From positions 186,001 through 250,000 of the forward strand of contig NZ_AP027922.1 in NCBI RefSeq assembly GCF_030296835.1: 64,000 nt of DNA. Reading direction: 5' to 3'. Both the position numbers and the translations under genes were made by a program. This stretch comes from Pseudoalteromonas sp. MM1. GTDB lineage: Bacteria; Pseudomonadota; Gammaproteobacteria; Enterobacterales; Alteromonadaceae. Positions 19,818 through 28,681 of the stretch are shown here, one piece after another. Below the pieces are notes generated by a model. It searched no databases. It was not told where the DNA came from and saw only the letters and a list, made by a program, of their open reading frames with translations. Position 1 is the first letter of the stretch. Each line of letters opens with the position of its first letter.

Positions 19818-20909
19818 TTACAGTGAAATACTTTCGCCTTCGTTGAGAATATATAGCGGCGTTTGAGTGTTCATTTCATCAGCCATATGTAATAAGCGCA
19901 GCAAGGCTGAATGGCTAGTGTGATCGCCCATTCTCCAACTTGAGTTACCATAACCCCACGGTATCATTACTTTGCAGTTAAGATCTTGTGATGCGGTAAG
20001 TGCATCCTCAGGTGTAGTGTGCACATAACGATACCATTTGGGGCTCTCTTCGCTGTAATACGAGGCTATGGGCAGTAGGCATATGTCTATATCGCCATAT
20101 TTTTGTTGAATGTCTTTAAAGTGCTTTGAATAACCGGTGTCGCCTGCAAAAAATAAGGTATTGCCGTTTTGCTCAAGTAACCAGCCATTCCAAAGGTCTT
20201 TATCGTTATCTTCATAAATAAAAGGCACTAATATACGGCTACTAAAATGATGCGCTGGTAAGGCGTGAATTGTTAAATCATTAAATTGTGTTTTTGCGTA
20301 CCAAGCCATTTCGCTAATGTTAAATCCGCCAGTAGGGAAGTTGTCGGCCAAACCGAGTGGCGTTAAGTAGCGAGGTTTATTACCAAGCTCTTTTATATCG
20401 GCTTTATTAAAATGATCGTAATGAATATGCGAGTACATCACTGCACTTAAGTTTTTAAGCTCGTGTTGTGTAAGCCAATCGCCGGGTTGCCTGTAAAACC
20501 CTGAGGCTAACCTAAAGGCTAAATCAACAGGGGAATCAAATTGCTCTTTTACAGGGTCAAATAGCACGTGTTGCCCGTTCGGTGTGCGAACCATAAACCC
20601 AGCGTGCCCCAGCCAGCGTAAAGTAAAGCCCGTATTTAAATTAATGGGGTTTTGCTCAGCAATAAATTGGCAGTTTTTGCTGTCTTTTTCGCACTGTAAT
20701 TTAGGGCTAGGCGGGTAGCAGTCGGTTTCGCAGGTGGTTAGGTACGTTTTTTTACCTGGGTAGAGGTTGTGGTAGCGGCCTTTGCGATCGCCATCTTGAT
20801 GTAGCGGAGTAATGGTATTTTCCCCTGCAATCACCTCAATGCGATTAGCGGTTTCGCAAGCGCTAAGCAGTGTTGATGCAAGTATTAGGGTGATAGCTTT
20901 GTACTTCAT
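19818..20909 (-). CDS. Metallo-beta-lactamase-fold lipoprotein (NAPE-PLD/UlaG-like hydrolase)
   Basis: A 363-residue lipoprotein (lipobox LLSAC, Cys18). After a cysteine-rich N-terminal segment, a metallo-beta-lactamase fold begins at about residue 115 with LRWLGHAGFMV and the metal-binding motif SHIHYDHF, followed by AHHFSSR, FAGDTGYS and a late HTTPEDAL. HxHxDH plus the GDTGYS aspartate indicate a two-zinc hydrolase. The arrangement resembles NAPE-phospholipase-D/RomA-type enzymes, but the substrate cannot be read. I start at 20909 because the lipoprotein signal begins there; the frame upstream to 20984 looks non-coding. The outer membrane or periplasm is the likely site. Confidence 0.82.
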   Translation of the reverse strand: MKYKAITLILASTLLSACETANRIEVIAGENTITPLHQDGDRKGRYHNLYPGKKTYLTTCETDCYPPSPKLQCEKDSKNCQFIAEQNPINLNTGFTLRWLGHAGFMVRTPNGQHVLFDPVKEQFDSPVDLAFRLASGFYRQPGDWLTQHELKNLSAVMYSHIHYDHFNKADIKELGNKPRYLTPLGLADNFPTGGFNISEMAWYAKTQFNDLTIHALPAHHFSSRILVPFIYEDNDKDLWNGWLLEQNGNTLFFAGDTGYSKHFKDIQQKYGDIDICLLPIASYYSEESPKWYRYVHTTPEDALTASQDLNCKVMIPWGYGNSSWRMGDHTSHSALLRLLHMADEMNTQTPLYILNEGESISL

Positions 20910-20995
20910 TTTTATTGTTCTAGTTATTGTTTTTACTAAAGTATAACAACAGCAGCGCATTAGCATATAGTTCAAAGGTAACAAAAAGTAACATT

Positions 20996-21021
20996 AAAAA
21001 AGCCTGCAATTTAGCAGGCTT
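20996..21021 (-). terminator. Terminator after the DUF2959 lipoprotein gene
   Basis: On the minus strand AAGCCTGC (21021-21014), loop TAAATT, GCAGGCTT (21007-21000), then TTTT. It lies directly after the stop at 21042. Confidence 0.85.
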
Positions 21022-21041
21022 AGTAAACGGGTTTAAACTAA

Positions 21042-21698
21042 TTAGCCAGCGCTATTCATTTGCTCAATAAACTTGTTCGAATCGGCAATTGATTTATTCA
21101 TGTCATTCATCAGTACTTGAATGTCGCGTTTAAGGTTAGTGAATTCACCTTTAATAGCGGCAACCGCTTGTGCGTTTAAGTTATGCTTTAAGTACAGTAC
21201 GTTATCTTGTAAAGAAGATAATACTGGTTCCATTTTGCTCTCGGCGCTGCGCATAGAGCGCAGTAACTGGCTAAATTGGCGCTGTGTTGCAGCTAACTTT
21301 TTACTGCTTTCGCGTTTAAGTGAGGCACTTTTATATTGCTCTAACTCATCACTCCACTCATCAAATAAAGCCTCGGCTACGTCTTCTACTTTATTAATGT
21401 TGCTTGATACTTCGTTAGCCGCGGCTAAGCTCGACTCGTAATCGTCGTTAAGTTGGTTGTAGGCATCTTGTAACTCGCCGCCATCAAAATTAATTAAGGT
21501 TGTTAGGCGCTCAAGTGCGGATTGAAATTCTTCTTGCGACTCTTGCTGTGAATCTTTGGTTTCCTCTACGCGGTCAATAAGAATGTCGCGCTTATGTACA
21601 CCTACTTTTTCCATCGCTGAATAATAGGCCGACTGACAGCCCGATAAGGTAAGCGTAATGGCCAAAACCGATGCGCTAAGTAAAGTTTGTTTTTTCAT
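21042..21698 (-). CDS. DUF2959 coiled-coil lipoprotein
   Basis: A 218-residue protein with lipobox LTLSGC (Cys21). Nearly all of the mature chain is predicted helix with heptad-like spacing, so it should form a long coiled coil in the periplasm. The family (DUF2959) is found in marine gammaproteobacteria and has no known activity. It ends in a clear terminator and is divergent from the yihY-dtd pair, so it is its own unit. The start has a normal ribosome-binding region (AGGGAACC). Confidence 0.85.
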   Translation of the reverse strand: MKKQTLLSASVLAITLTLSGCQSAYYSAMEKVGVHKRDILIDRVEETKDSQQESQEEFQSALERLTTLINFDGGELQDAYNQLNDDYESSLAAANEVSSNINKVEDVAEALFDEWSDELEQYKSASLKRESSKKLAATQRQFSQLLRSMRSAESKMEPVLSSLQDNVLYLKHNLNAQAVAAIKGEFTNLKRDIQVLMNDMNKSIADSNKFIEQMNSAG

Positions 21699-21783
21699 TT
21701 GGTTCCCTATTTACTAGTAAGTGCTGTAAATTATGGTGCTGATTGTTATCATAATCAAAATTCAATTAGCATAAGTCAATTGT

Positions 21784-22686
21784 ATGAATGATAAGCTCTC
21801 CCTTTATAAACAGCAAGCTATCTCCTTTTTAAGGCAGCAGCCAGGCTGGTGGATGCAGTATGTTAATCGCTGTATCGACGATCAAATTACAGTGAATGCT
21901 GGCTACCTTGCCTATGTTACTTTACTTTCGTTAGTGCCTTTAATTGCGGTAGGTGTGGCAATATTTTCGGCTTTTCCGGGGTTTGAGTCGACCCGCATAG
22001 CCATAGAAAGCTTTTTATTCACTAACTTTGTACCTACCTCGTCAGATGTCATTAAAGAGCACATAAGCTCCTTTGCGGGCAATGCAAACCAAATGACAGC
22101 AGTCGGTATTGGTTTTTTAGCAGCGATTGCGCTGCTGCTGATACGTAATGTTGATGCCACGCTTAATCGCATTTGGCGAATTAAGAAAAAACGCCCTATG
22201 ATGATCTCTTTTGCTGTTTATTGGATGGTATTAAGCCTAGGTCCGGTGCTACTGGGTGCAAGTATTGGTGTTACTTCGTATATTGTGTCGTTGGTTTCGT
22301 TTGCCGATCAGGGCATTCCTGGGTTTAGTGGCTTTTTATTAAAGCTGGTACCCTATGGTTTTTCGATGATTGGCTTTTTAATGTTATATACCTTAGTGCC
22401 TAATACACCTGTCTCTATTAGGGCTGCACTACCAGGCGCGCTTTTTGCGGCAGTTTTATTTGAACTGACTAAAAAAGGCTTTGCACTTTACATTAGTCAC
22501 TTTCCATCGTACGAAGTAATTTACGGTGCTGTTGCGACCATACCTATTTTATTTGTGTGGGTGTATTTATCTTGGGTGGTGGTGTTACTAGGCGCTGAAT
22601 TTACAGCATGTATTAGCCCAAATGATATTGAAGATACCCCAGAAATTGAACTTGAAGAAGAGCTAAACTTAAAGGATACGCATTAA
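21784..22686 (+). CDS. yihY: YihY/UPF0761 (BrkB-type) inner-membrane protein
   Basis: A 300-residue inner-membrane protein with about six helices. Family marks visible are AGYLAYVTLLSLVPL near the start, LFTNFVPTSSDVIKEHISSFAGNA, RNVDATLNRIWRIKKKRP and a late VWVYLSWVVVLLGAEFTA. The C-terminal tail is acidic and cytosolic. Once annotated as ribonuclease BN, the family's function is unresolved. The stop codon TAA is followed directly by the ATG of dtd, so the two genes are translationally coupled; yihY next to dtd is a widespread arrangement in gammaproteobacteria. The start codon has only a weak ribosome-binding site. Confidence 0.92.
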   Translation: MNDKLSLYKQQAISFLRQQPGWWMQYVNRCIDDQITVNAGYLAYVTLLSLVPLIAVGVAIFSAFPGFESTRIAIESFLFTNFVPTSSDVIKEHISSFAGNANQMTAVGIGFLAAIALLLIRNVDATLNRIWRIKKKRPMMISFAVYWMVLSLGPVLLGASIGVTSYIVSLVSFADQGIPGFSGFLLKLVPYGFSMIGFLMLYTLVPNTPVSIRAALPGALFAAVLFELTKKGFALYISHFPSYEVIYGAVATIPILFVWVYLSWVVVLLGAEFTACISPNDIEDTPEIELEEELNLKDTH

Positions 22687-23124
22687 ATGCAAGGGTTAAT
22701 ACAGCGCGTAAAACACGCAAAAGTAGAAGTTAATAACCAAGTAATTGGCCAAATAGAACAAGGTATATTACTGCTTTTAGGTGTAGAAAAACCAGATGAT
22801 GAACAAGCAGCCGATAAGCTACTGCATAAAGTAAGTAATTACCGTATTTTTACCGATGAAAACGACAAAATGAACTTAAGCCTAAAAGATATAGGTGGAG
22901 AGTTATTAGTGGTTTCGCAATTTACATTAGCGGCTAACACCAAAAAAGGCATGCGGCCGAGCTTTTCATCAGCTGCCACACCTAGCCAAGCTAACGAGCT
23001 TTACGAGTACTTTGTAACGCAAGCCAAAGCTCAAGGTATTAGCGTGGCAACAGGAGAGTTTGGCGCCGATATGCAAGTGAGCCTGTGTAACGATGGACCT
23101 GTTACCTTTAACTTATCGGTTTAA
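22687..23124 (+). CDS. dtd: D-aminoacyl-tRNA deacylase
   Basis: Dtd hydrolyses D-amino acids (and glycine mischarged on tRNA-Ala) from tRNA as a cytoplasmic dimer. Both active-site motifs are present: SQFTLA at about residues 78-83 and the cross-subunit GPVT at about 137-140. Length 145 is the family standard. It begins at the base after the yihY stop. It ends with a four-base overlap with the convergent spermidine-synthase-like gene, so there is no room for a terminator between them. Confidence 0.97.
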   Translation: MQGLIQRVKHAKVEVNNQVIGQIEQGILLLLGVEKPDDEQAADKLLHKVSNYRIFTDENDKMNLSLKDIGGELLVVSQFTLAANTKKGMRPSFSSAATPSQANELYEYFVTQAKAQGISVATGEFGADMQVSLCNDGPVTFNLSV

Positions 23125-23834
23125 TTATCAGATTTAGTAACAATAACGATATGATTAACAAAGCCTGCTACTTTATGCGGGCTTACTTTTACCCCAAATA
23201 CATTTAGCAATAACTGCTGCAATTGAATTAACTGCGACTCATGCTGCGATAAAAAGTTAATAAATAGTGTGCCACCCACATTGAGCGCATCATATATTCT
23301 TTGATAAAAAGCCCGTTCGAATAAAAACCGCGGTGCATCTATTTGGCTAAATAAATCTAGAATAATCCAGTCATTGCTATGTGCTTTGCTAAGTATATTT
23401 TGCGCGTCATCGCATACCACATTAGCTTGTTTTTCTATGGCAAAAAAATCGCTATAGCAGGCGATAATATCAGCGTTTTTCTCAACGGATGTTATTTGAA
23501 CGTGTGGATAGGTATGTTGTAAGTAATTACGTATAGCACCGCCGCCAAGGCCTAGCTCTAGTACACGATTTGGCGCTGCCAAAGTTTGCCACTGCTTAGC
23601 CAAATAGGTTAAATGTGGAAATAGCAGGCGCTGAGGATTGTTAAGCTCTATTACCGATTGCAAAGTATCGTTAATTAGTAGCCAGCGCAGCTGCCCATAC
23701 TGGCGAACCTGTATGTGATCGCCTGCGTATTTGTGCCAGTAAACAAGCTCACCAATAGCTTGGCTGCGGCTAATAAAGTGGCCAGTAATTACGCCTGTTG
23801 AAGGGGCTATAAAGTCGCTCATAACATTTAGCAT
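23121..23834 (-). CDS. Spermidine-synthase-like methyltransferase-fold protein
   Basis: A 237-residue protein with a Rossmann fold of the spermidine-synthase/SAM type: [15 protein letters not shown] is the nucleotide loop, [11 protein letters not shown] the acidic second strand, and [10 protein letters not shown] the position where polyamine synthases carry the catalytic aspartate. The N-terminal beta-domain typical of true spermidine synthases is short and divergent. Members of this type are often labelled spermidine synthase, but the substrate is uncertain. It overlaps dtd by four bases tail to tail. Confidence 0.75.
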   Translation of the reverse strand: MLNVMSDFIAPSTGVITGHFISRSQAIGELVYWHKYAGDHIQVRQYGQLRWLLINDTLQSVIELNNPQRLLFPHLTYLAKQWQTLAAPNRVLELGLGGGAIRNYLQHTYPHVQITSVEKNADIIACYSDFFAIEKQANVVCDDAQNILSKAHSNDWIILDLFSQIDAPRFLFERAFYQRIYDALNVGGTLFINFLSQHESQLIQLQQLLLNVFGVKVSPHKVAGFVNHIVIVTKSDN

Positions 23835-24146
23835 AAACTACATGGTGCTCTGGGTAAAATAGTTAACTAAAATTGTAGTTAAGCCAAATTATTTAACCTA
23901 GTTAGCGCTTAAAGCAGCGCTAAAGGTAGATTTAGTGTTCACACTTTAAATTAGTTATTTTACGCTCGCTTACCAAAGTCGTATTGGCAGTGTTTAAAAG
24001 ATGGAGTATGGTATTTGCCATAATAATCTCAACCAACTTAATCTTTAATTTTTTAGTTTTTAATAACCAGAGTGTGGGTTAAAGAGTTATTCAGTTGGAT
24101 TACATGCCGTAGCCTTCATTTTTACGGCAAAACAACAGGAGTATAT
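23835..24146. other. Intergenic region with several short inverted repeats
   Basis: TTAGCGCT (23902-23909) and AGCGCTAA (23916-23923) form a perfect hairpin. TGCCGTA (24105-24111) and TACGGCA (24123-24129) form another just before the AGGAG ribosome-binding site of the GNAT gene. No gene or RNA family recognised. Confidence 0.4.
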
Positions 24147-25040
24147 ATGTTTCAGGTAACTACACCCCAAAGCAGCGAAGACTGGCAAGCGTATTATCAA
24201 TTACGCTGGGAAGTACTGCGCGCCCCTTGGAATGAGCCGCGAGGCTCTGAACAAGACGATATGGAACAAGATTCTGAGCATCGCTTTATAAAAAATAAAG
24301 AAGGCGATGTACTGGGTGTTGCCCGTTTGCACTTTAATAACCATGAACAAGCGCAAGTGCGTTACATGGCTGTGGCTGAAGGTAACAGAAACCAGCATAT
24401 TGGTAGCCGTTTATTGCATGAGCTTGAAAAAATAGCATGGACTCAAAACGCAGGTGAGCTAGTATTATTTGCTCGCGAACGTGCACTTGAGTTTTATAAG
24501 CGCCACGGCTACGAGCTAAAAGAAAAAGCACATTTAGCGTATGGCGATGTACAACACTATAAAATGGTAAAACAAAAACCAAGCGAGCCAGGCTGGTTTC
24601 GTCACCCTGATTGGACCCAAGTGCTGCAAAATATTTGGCGCGAATCTATCCCCATTAGTGATGCAATGGGTATTAAAGTAGAGAGCTACACCGATTGGCA
24701 ATTTACAACCAGCGCAGACTTAGATGCTAACTTAAACTTACATAACACCATGTTTGCAGGCTCTATTTATAGTTTAGCAACGCTTACTGGTTGGGGTGCA
24801 ACGTATTTAGCGCTTAAAGAAGCGGGGCTTGAGGGTAATATAGTGCTGGCCGATGCGAGCATTAAGTACTTAAAACCACTTAATACTGACCCTAAAGGGT
24901 GTGTAGATTTACAAACGTGTAAAGGTAAACTCAGCGACTTAGAAACCGATGGTAAAACAAGTTACGAAGTGCCAGTAACTATTTATGATGGTGATAATGT
25001 AGTAGCAGAGTTTGAAGGTGTGTTTGCCGTTAAAAAATAG
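24147..25040 (+). CDS. GNAT acetyltransferase fused to a hotdog thioesterase-like (YiiD C-terminal) domain
   Basis: A 297-residue two-domain protein. Residues 1-150 are a GNAT N-acetyltransferase: VRYMAVAEGNRNQHIGSRLL contains the acetyl-CoA loop (Q/R-x-x-G-x-G/A variant NQHIGS), followed by FYKRHGYE. Residues 155-297 are the YiiD C-terminal domain, a hotdog fold with HNTMFAGSIYSLATLTGWG and ASIKYLKP. The fusion is standard for this family; neither acceptor substrate is known. AGGAG stands before the ATG at 24147; an upstream in-frame start at 24072 lacks this and is unlikely. It is a single-gene unit with a following terminator. Confidence 0.85.
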   Translation: MFQVTTPQSSEDWQAYYQLRWEVLRAPWNEPRGSEQDDMEQDSEHRFIKNKEGDVLGVARLHFNNHEQAQVRYMAVAEGNRNQHIGSRLLHELEKIAWTQNAGELVLFARERALEFYKRHGYELKEKAHLAYGDVQHYKMVKQKPSEPGWFRHPDWTQVLQNIWRESIPISDAMGIKVESYTDWQFTTSADLDANLNLHNTMFAGSIYSLATLTGWGATYLALKEAGLEGNIVLADASIKYLKPLNTDPKGCVDLQTCKGKLSDLETDGKTSYEVPVTIYDGDNVVAEFEGVFAVKK

Positions 25041-25055
25041 CGAGCCTTTAATTAC

Positions 25056-25096
25056 AAAAAAGCCAAGCACTAAGTAATTAATGCTTGGTTTTTTTA
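25056..25096. terminator. Bidirectional terminator between the GNAT gene and pldA
   Basis: CCAAGCA (25063-25069) pairs with TGCTTGG (25082-25088), with TAA/TTA extending the stem inside. Flanked by an A-run on the left and a T-run on the right, it can serve both convergent genes. Confidence 0.8.
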
Positions 25097-25106
25097 TGCA
25101 CTGATT

Positions 25107-26141
25107 TTATAACAAATCAGTTAATAATATACCGACACCAATACGCTCAATATCGGCGTTGTAATCAATTAAGCTCTCACCGTAGCCGTTAAAGTACTGA
25201 GCATAGCCACGTAAGCGCCCCCAGAGTGGGAATGACCAATCAAGTTGAATCGCACCACGATTATCTGAATTTAAATTATTACGAGTCATAAAGCTAAACT
25301 CATGATCGTGATAGCGGTACGCGCCGCTAAATTCAAAATAACCCATGTATTTGTAAATATCAGGGTTGTCATCGCCATCGGCTTCTAATGGATCGTCTTT
25401 TTCATCTTCAGCAATGCGGTACCAAGGCTTAAAGCTAAACACAAAGCCTTCATTTTCCCAAATGAAATCAGCGTAAATACGGTTCCACGAACGAGAGTTA
25501 GGTTGGCTGCGGCCATTAGACTGATGCGAAATACCCAGCGCGATGGCCATCTCGTCGCCCCACAGTACGTTTTCTTGGTCTAGGTAATTTACCCAAAAAA
25601 TTTCTGGCTCGTAGTTAGTTTCACGAAATGGAGACGAAATCTCTGAGTTATATATTTGCCAGTATGACTGCAGTGTAAAGCCAAAAAATATGGCTTGGTC
25701 ATCATCTGCAAAATCATCAAACAGCGGTACTTTAATAGAAAGCTGGTATTTAGCTTCAAGATTATCGAGCGGCTCGCCATTTTCTTCATCGGTTAACTCG
25801 TCAAAGCCATCAAACGGTCGATCGTTAGGGTGCGATACATACGACAGTGGCAAAATATAGTTACGTTTATGTGGCGTAATTACGTTACGGTTTTTTTTAC
25901 TTACTTCTTCGCGGGCTTTTCGTTTATCAAGTGCGGTAAGTTGTTTGTTTTCCTCAAGCGCTGAACATTTTTTACGAAGGTCGTCTAGGGTTTGCTTACC
26001 ATCGCCACCAATTACTTCGTTTAAAATACATTGCTTAACAAGCTCTATATCGTTGTCTTGTTCGTTTTCTTTCACCTCTTGTTGGGCAAAAGTGGGAGTA
26101 CTAAGTAAAGCCGTGAGTGCAATCCAATAACGCCAGCTCAT
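25107..26141 (-). CDS. pldA: Outer membrane phospholipase A1
   Basis: PldA (OMPLA) hydrolyses phospholipids in the outer leaflet of the outer membrane when lipid asymmetry is lost; it is a calcium-dependent 12-strand barrel. Signal peptide ends near TPTFAQQ. The catalytic triad is at His206, Ser208 and Asn220 in HQSNGRSQPNSRSWNR, with the same 2 and 12 spacing as in Escherichia coli (142, 144, 156). About 65 extra residues precede the barrel: an acidic, possibly helical region with two cysteines (CILNEV, KKCSAL), as seen in other marine members. The chain ends in LLTDLL. It stands alone between two terminators. Confidence 0.94.
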   Translation of the reverse strand: MSWRYWIALTALLSTPTFAQQEVKENEQDNDIELVKQCILNEVIGGDGKQTLDDLRKKCSALEENKQLTALDKRKAREEVSKKNRNVITPHKRNYILPLSYVSHPNDRPFDGFDELTDEENGEPLDNLEAKYQLSIKVPLFDDFADDDQAIFFGFTLQSYWQIYNSEISSPFRETNYEPEIFWVNYLDQENVLWGDEMAIALGISHQSNGRSQPNSRSWNRIYADFIWENEGFVFSFKPWYRIAEDEKDDPLEADGDDNPDIYKYMGYFEFSGAYRYHDHEFSFMTRNNLNSDNRGAIQLDWSFPLWGRLRGYAQYFNGYGESLIDYNADIERIGVGILLTDLL

Positions 26142-26265
26142 TGTATATTCCTTTGAGAGTAGGGTAGATTTATAAATTATAACGTGTTTTTACATATGTA
26201 ACGGTGAACTTTCACTGAATTTACACTTATTTGATTACTTTACGTTTACACGGTTATCACAGATC

Positions 26266-26294
26266 AAAAAAAAGCGGCATAAAGCCGCTTTTTT
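26266..26294. terminator. Terminator at the end of the dap operon
   Basis: AAAAAAGCGGC (26268-26278), loop ATAAA, GCCGCTTTTTT (26284-26294). On the minus strand it follows the last gene of the lysine operon; the A/T flanks make it usable in both directions. Confidence 0.85.
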
Positions 26295-26348
26295 AGTAAG
26301 TTAAGTAACTTACTCTCACGCAATGAGAAGGGGGAGCTACAACAAGTG

Positions 26349-27470
26349 TTATAGCTCAAATACGTTGGTAAAAAACTTATAAAGCTCAGTACCTTGGTTT
26401 ACGCTTGCCGAGGCAAAATGCAAAATAGCAATTGCATCGCAATCAAGGCTTAATGTTTGTAATGGTTGCTCACTCAAGTAGCGCTCCATACGCAAAACAT
26501 GTGCAATAGGCTCGCCTGCTTTAATTTGCCCACCTAGTGGGGCTACATATTCAACCATACCGCCAATAGGGGCGTAGTAAGCAAAGTAGTCATCTAAATG
26601 ACATGCGTAGCGGGTTATATTGCTCGGTTTGTGTGGTGCATCTTCTAACACATTTTTGTGATTTAAATAGCTTAATATGCTATTTGCATCGTTGAGTGCT
26701 TCTTTTAAGTCTATTTTTTCTTGGCTACCAAGCTCTACTGTAAAGGCTTCAACTTGTACGTTAAAGTCCCTACCTTTTGCACTAAGTGCATCACTTAGAT
26801 GCCACCATGGGCAAAAGCTGGCTTCGTCCATGGCGCCATCAAAGTCGCTTGGGATCAGCAGTACATGTTCTATATTAAAATAACGGGCGCTGTCGGTTGC
26901 ATACGTTGGGCAATATAAGTGCTTGCTTGAAATAGGCCCTGTGTGTAAATCAAGAACTATGTCGGCTTGGTGTGCAAGCTTTTGCAGGTTAAGCGCAATG
27001 CGTTTACCCGTATTAAGTAAATAAGCTGGGCCGTTAAGTTTAGTGTCTATTTCATCAAGCAGGGCTTGTTTAAAGTTACTTTTTAAAGCTGCATCGTCAT
27101 ACTGGCTATGATCGTGTGCAAACTGGGTGACTAAATCACTATTATAGTGATACATACGGTTCCAGTTAGTGCCGGTAATCGGGTCGAATCGGCCAAGGGT
27201 AAATTCCCCTGATTTTTGATTACAGCCAATAGGGTTAGCATAAGGTACTAAGGTAATGTCGCCTTTTAAATTGTGCTGTTTTAATTGCTCTAAGAGCTGA
27301 AAAATAACCGCGTTACCTTGTACTTCAGCGCCGTGCATGTTTGCTTGAATATAAACACTTGGTCCGCTGCCATTGCCTTTTAAGCGATACACAGGAATAG
27401 TGAGTGGTAAGCCGTTTGCCACTTCCCCTACTACAATATTTTCTTGGCTAATGGGTGTTGTTATGCTCAT
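26349..27470 (-). CDS. AstE/aspartoacylase-family zinc hydrolase (putative desuccinylase)
   Basis: A 373-residue zinc amidohydrolase of the succinylglutamate desuccinylase/aspartoacylase type. Zinc ligands His46 and Glu49 lie in NMHGAEVQ and His176 in LDLHTGP; VELGSQ supplies a candidate catalytic glutamate, and TNWNRMY is a substrate-loop motif of the family. The C-terminal beta-domain (APIGGMVEYVAPLGGQIKAGE) resembles a biotinyl-type hairpin found in this subgroup. It is the last gene of a lysine-riboswitch operon, five bases after the PLP decarboxylase gene. Known members cleave N-acyl amino acids. In this context N-succinyl-diaminopimelate is an attractive but unproven substrate, since no dapE is in the operon. 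Confidence 0.85.
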   Translation of the reverse strand: MSITTPISQENIVVGEVANGLPLTIPVYRLKGNGSGPSVYIQANMHGAEVQGNAVIFQLLEQLKQHNLKGDITLVPYANPIGCNQKSGEFTLGRFDPITGTNWNRMYHYNSDLVTQFAHDHSQYDDAALKSNFKQALLDEIDTKLNGPAYLLNTGKRIALNLQKLAHQADIVLDLHTGPISSKHLYCPTYATDSARYFNIEHVLLIPSDFDGAMDEASFCPWWHLSDALSAKGRDFNVQVEAFTVELGSQEKIDLKEALNDANSILSYLNHKNVLEDAPHKPSNITRYACHLDDYFAYYAPIGGMVEYVAPLGGQIKAGEPIAHVLRMERYLSEQPLQTLSLDCDAIAILHFASASVNQGTELYKFFTNVFEL

Positions 27471-27475
27471 GTTTA

Positions 27476-28681
27476 TTACCTTAAATAGTGGCTGGCATCT
27501 TCTGCTTGGCGTACACAGGTGAGCTCACCATTGTGTAACACGTATTCTGCTGCCAGTTCATGGCATAAAAAATAGGGCATGCTTTCGGTAAAACCATAGG
27601 CGCCACATTGGCTAAATACCAGCCAGTCTTGCTCGTTTAAATCGCTTGGTAGGGTGTGCTCGCCTAAACAATCAAGGGCTGTGCATAATGGGCCATATAG
27701 GCTCATTGCTTGTTTTGGCGCTGTTGATTCGCGCAGTAACGCCGCAGGAAAATCTTGGCTTGTAACTGCAGGGCGCAATAGGTGGTTAATGCCACCGGTT
27801 AAAATCACTTGCTGTTGGCCGTAGTTTTGTTTGCACTCAACTACAGGGTTAGCGTAATGACCGCATTCGCCTACAGCGTAACGGCCAAGCTCCATCCAGA
27901 GTTCATCTACACCTGCATCTTTTTTAATTTTAGCAAGCGCGCCTATAAGGTCATCCCACTCAAGTGTTGCATCGTTTGATGTGTAAGGGATACCTAAACC
28001 GCCCCCTAAATCTAAAATTTTAAGGTTTATATTTAAGTTATTGGCAAGGGCTGTAAGCGGTGCAATCATTTGCGACCACAGTTCGCTTAGCTTTTGCGTG
28101 CTAAGCATGTTGCCCCACTGAAAAATATGCAGGCCATCAAAATTAAGTGCTGGGTAATCGCCTGTATTGAGCGCTTGCCATTCATCGCAGCCAAGCCCAA
28201 ACGGAGTTAGGCTATCGCCGCCTAGTGGGTTTTTTTCACCTTCAGGCCAGCGTAGTTGTACACGCAGTAATACTTGCAGCTGCGTATTTTGCAGCTGCGC
28301 TTGTTGGTTTAACCAACGTACTTGATTGAGGCTTTCGGCAACAAAAATACGCACGCCGCGCTCAATAAAGTGTTTAATTTGTTTAGGGCTCTTTGCAGGC
28401 CCTGTGTTGAGCACGCGCTGCGAACTAATACCTTGTGCAAGTACTTGTTCAAGCTCACCTTTACTTGCTACGTCAAAGTTAAAGCCTGCACTGTCTAGGC
28501 ATTGAATAACCTTAGAAAGCGGATTGGCTTTTACTGCATACCAAAGCTTTACATCGGTTTGCGCAACTAAACGGGTAAGGTGTGCGTTTAGTTTGTCTAA
28601 GTCGTAAACAAAAAAAGGGGTATCAAGTTGCTGAGTAAGTGTATTTACGGCGGCCTTGATAGGCGTGCTCAAAAAGCTCAT
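27476..28681 (-). CDS. PLP-dependent decarboxylase of the LysA/ornithine decarboxylase fold
   Basis: A 401-residue fold-type III PLP enzyme. The N-terminal barrel has Lys51 in WYAVKANP as the Schiff-base lysine, FDVASKGELE, the glycine-rich phosphate loop LDLGGGLGIPY and ELGRYAVGECG. The C-terminal barrel has Cys333 in YGPLCTALDCLG. In canonical LysA this last motif is GPxCESGD; here CTALD replaces it, and the usual HxHxGS motif reads GLHIFQWGN. These features are nearer to the decarboxylases found with exosortase or siderophore loci than to housekeeping LysA. The lysine riboswitch nevertheless points to diaminopimelate decarboxylation. Its ATG overlaps the dapD stop by one base (TAATG), so the two are translationally coupled. 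Confidence 0.88.
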   Translation of the reverse strand: MSFLSTPIKAAVNTLTQQLDTPFFVYDLDKLNAHLTRLVAQTDVKLWYAVKANPLSKVIQCLDSAGFNFDVASKGELEQVLAQGISSQRVLNTGPAKSPKQIKHFIERGVRIFVAESLNQVRWLNQQAQLQNTQLQVLLRVQLRWPEGEKNPLGGDSLTPFGLGCDEWQALNTGDYPALNFDGLHIFQWGNMLSTQKLSELWSQMIAPLTALANNLNINLKILDLGGGLGIPYTSNDATLEWDDLIGALAKIKKDAGVDELWMELGRYAVGECGHYANPVVECKQNYGQQQVILTGGINHLLRPAVTSQDFPAALLRESTAPKQAMSLYGPLCTALDCLGEHTLPSDLNEQDWLVFSQCGAYGFTESMPYFLCHELAAEYVLHNGELTCVRQAEDASHYLR

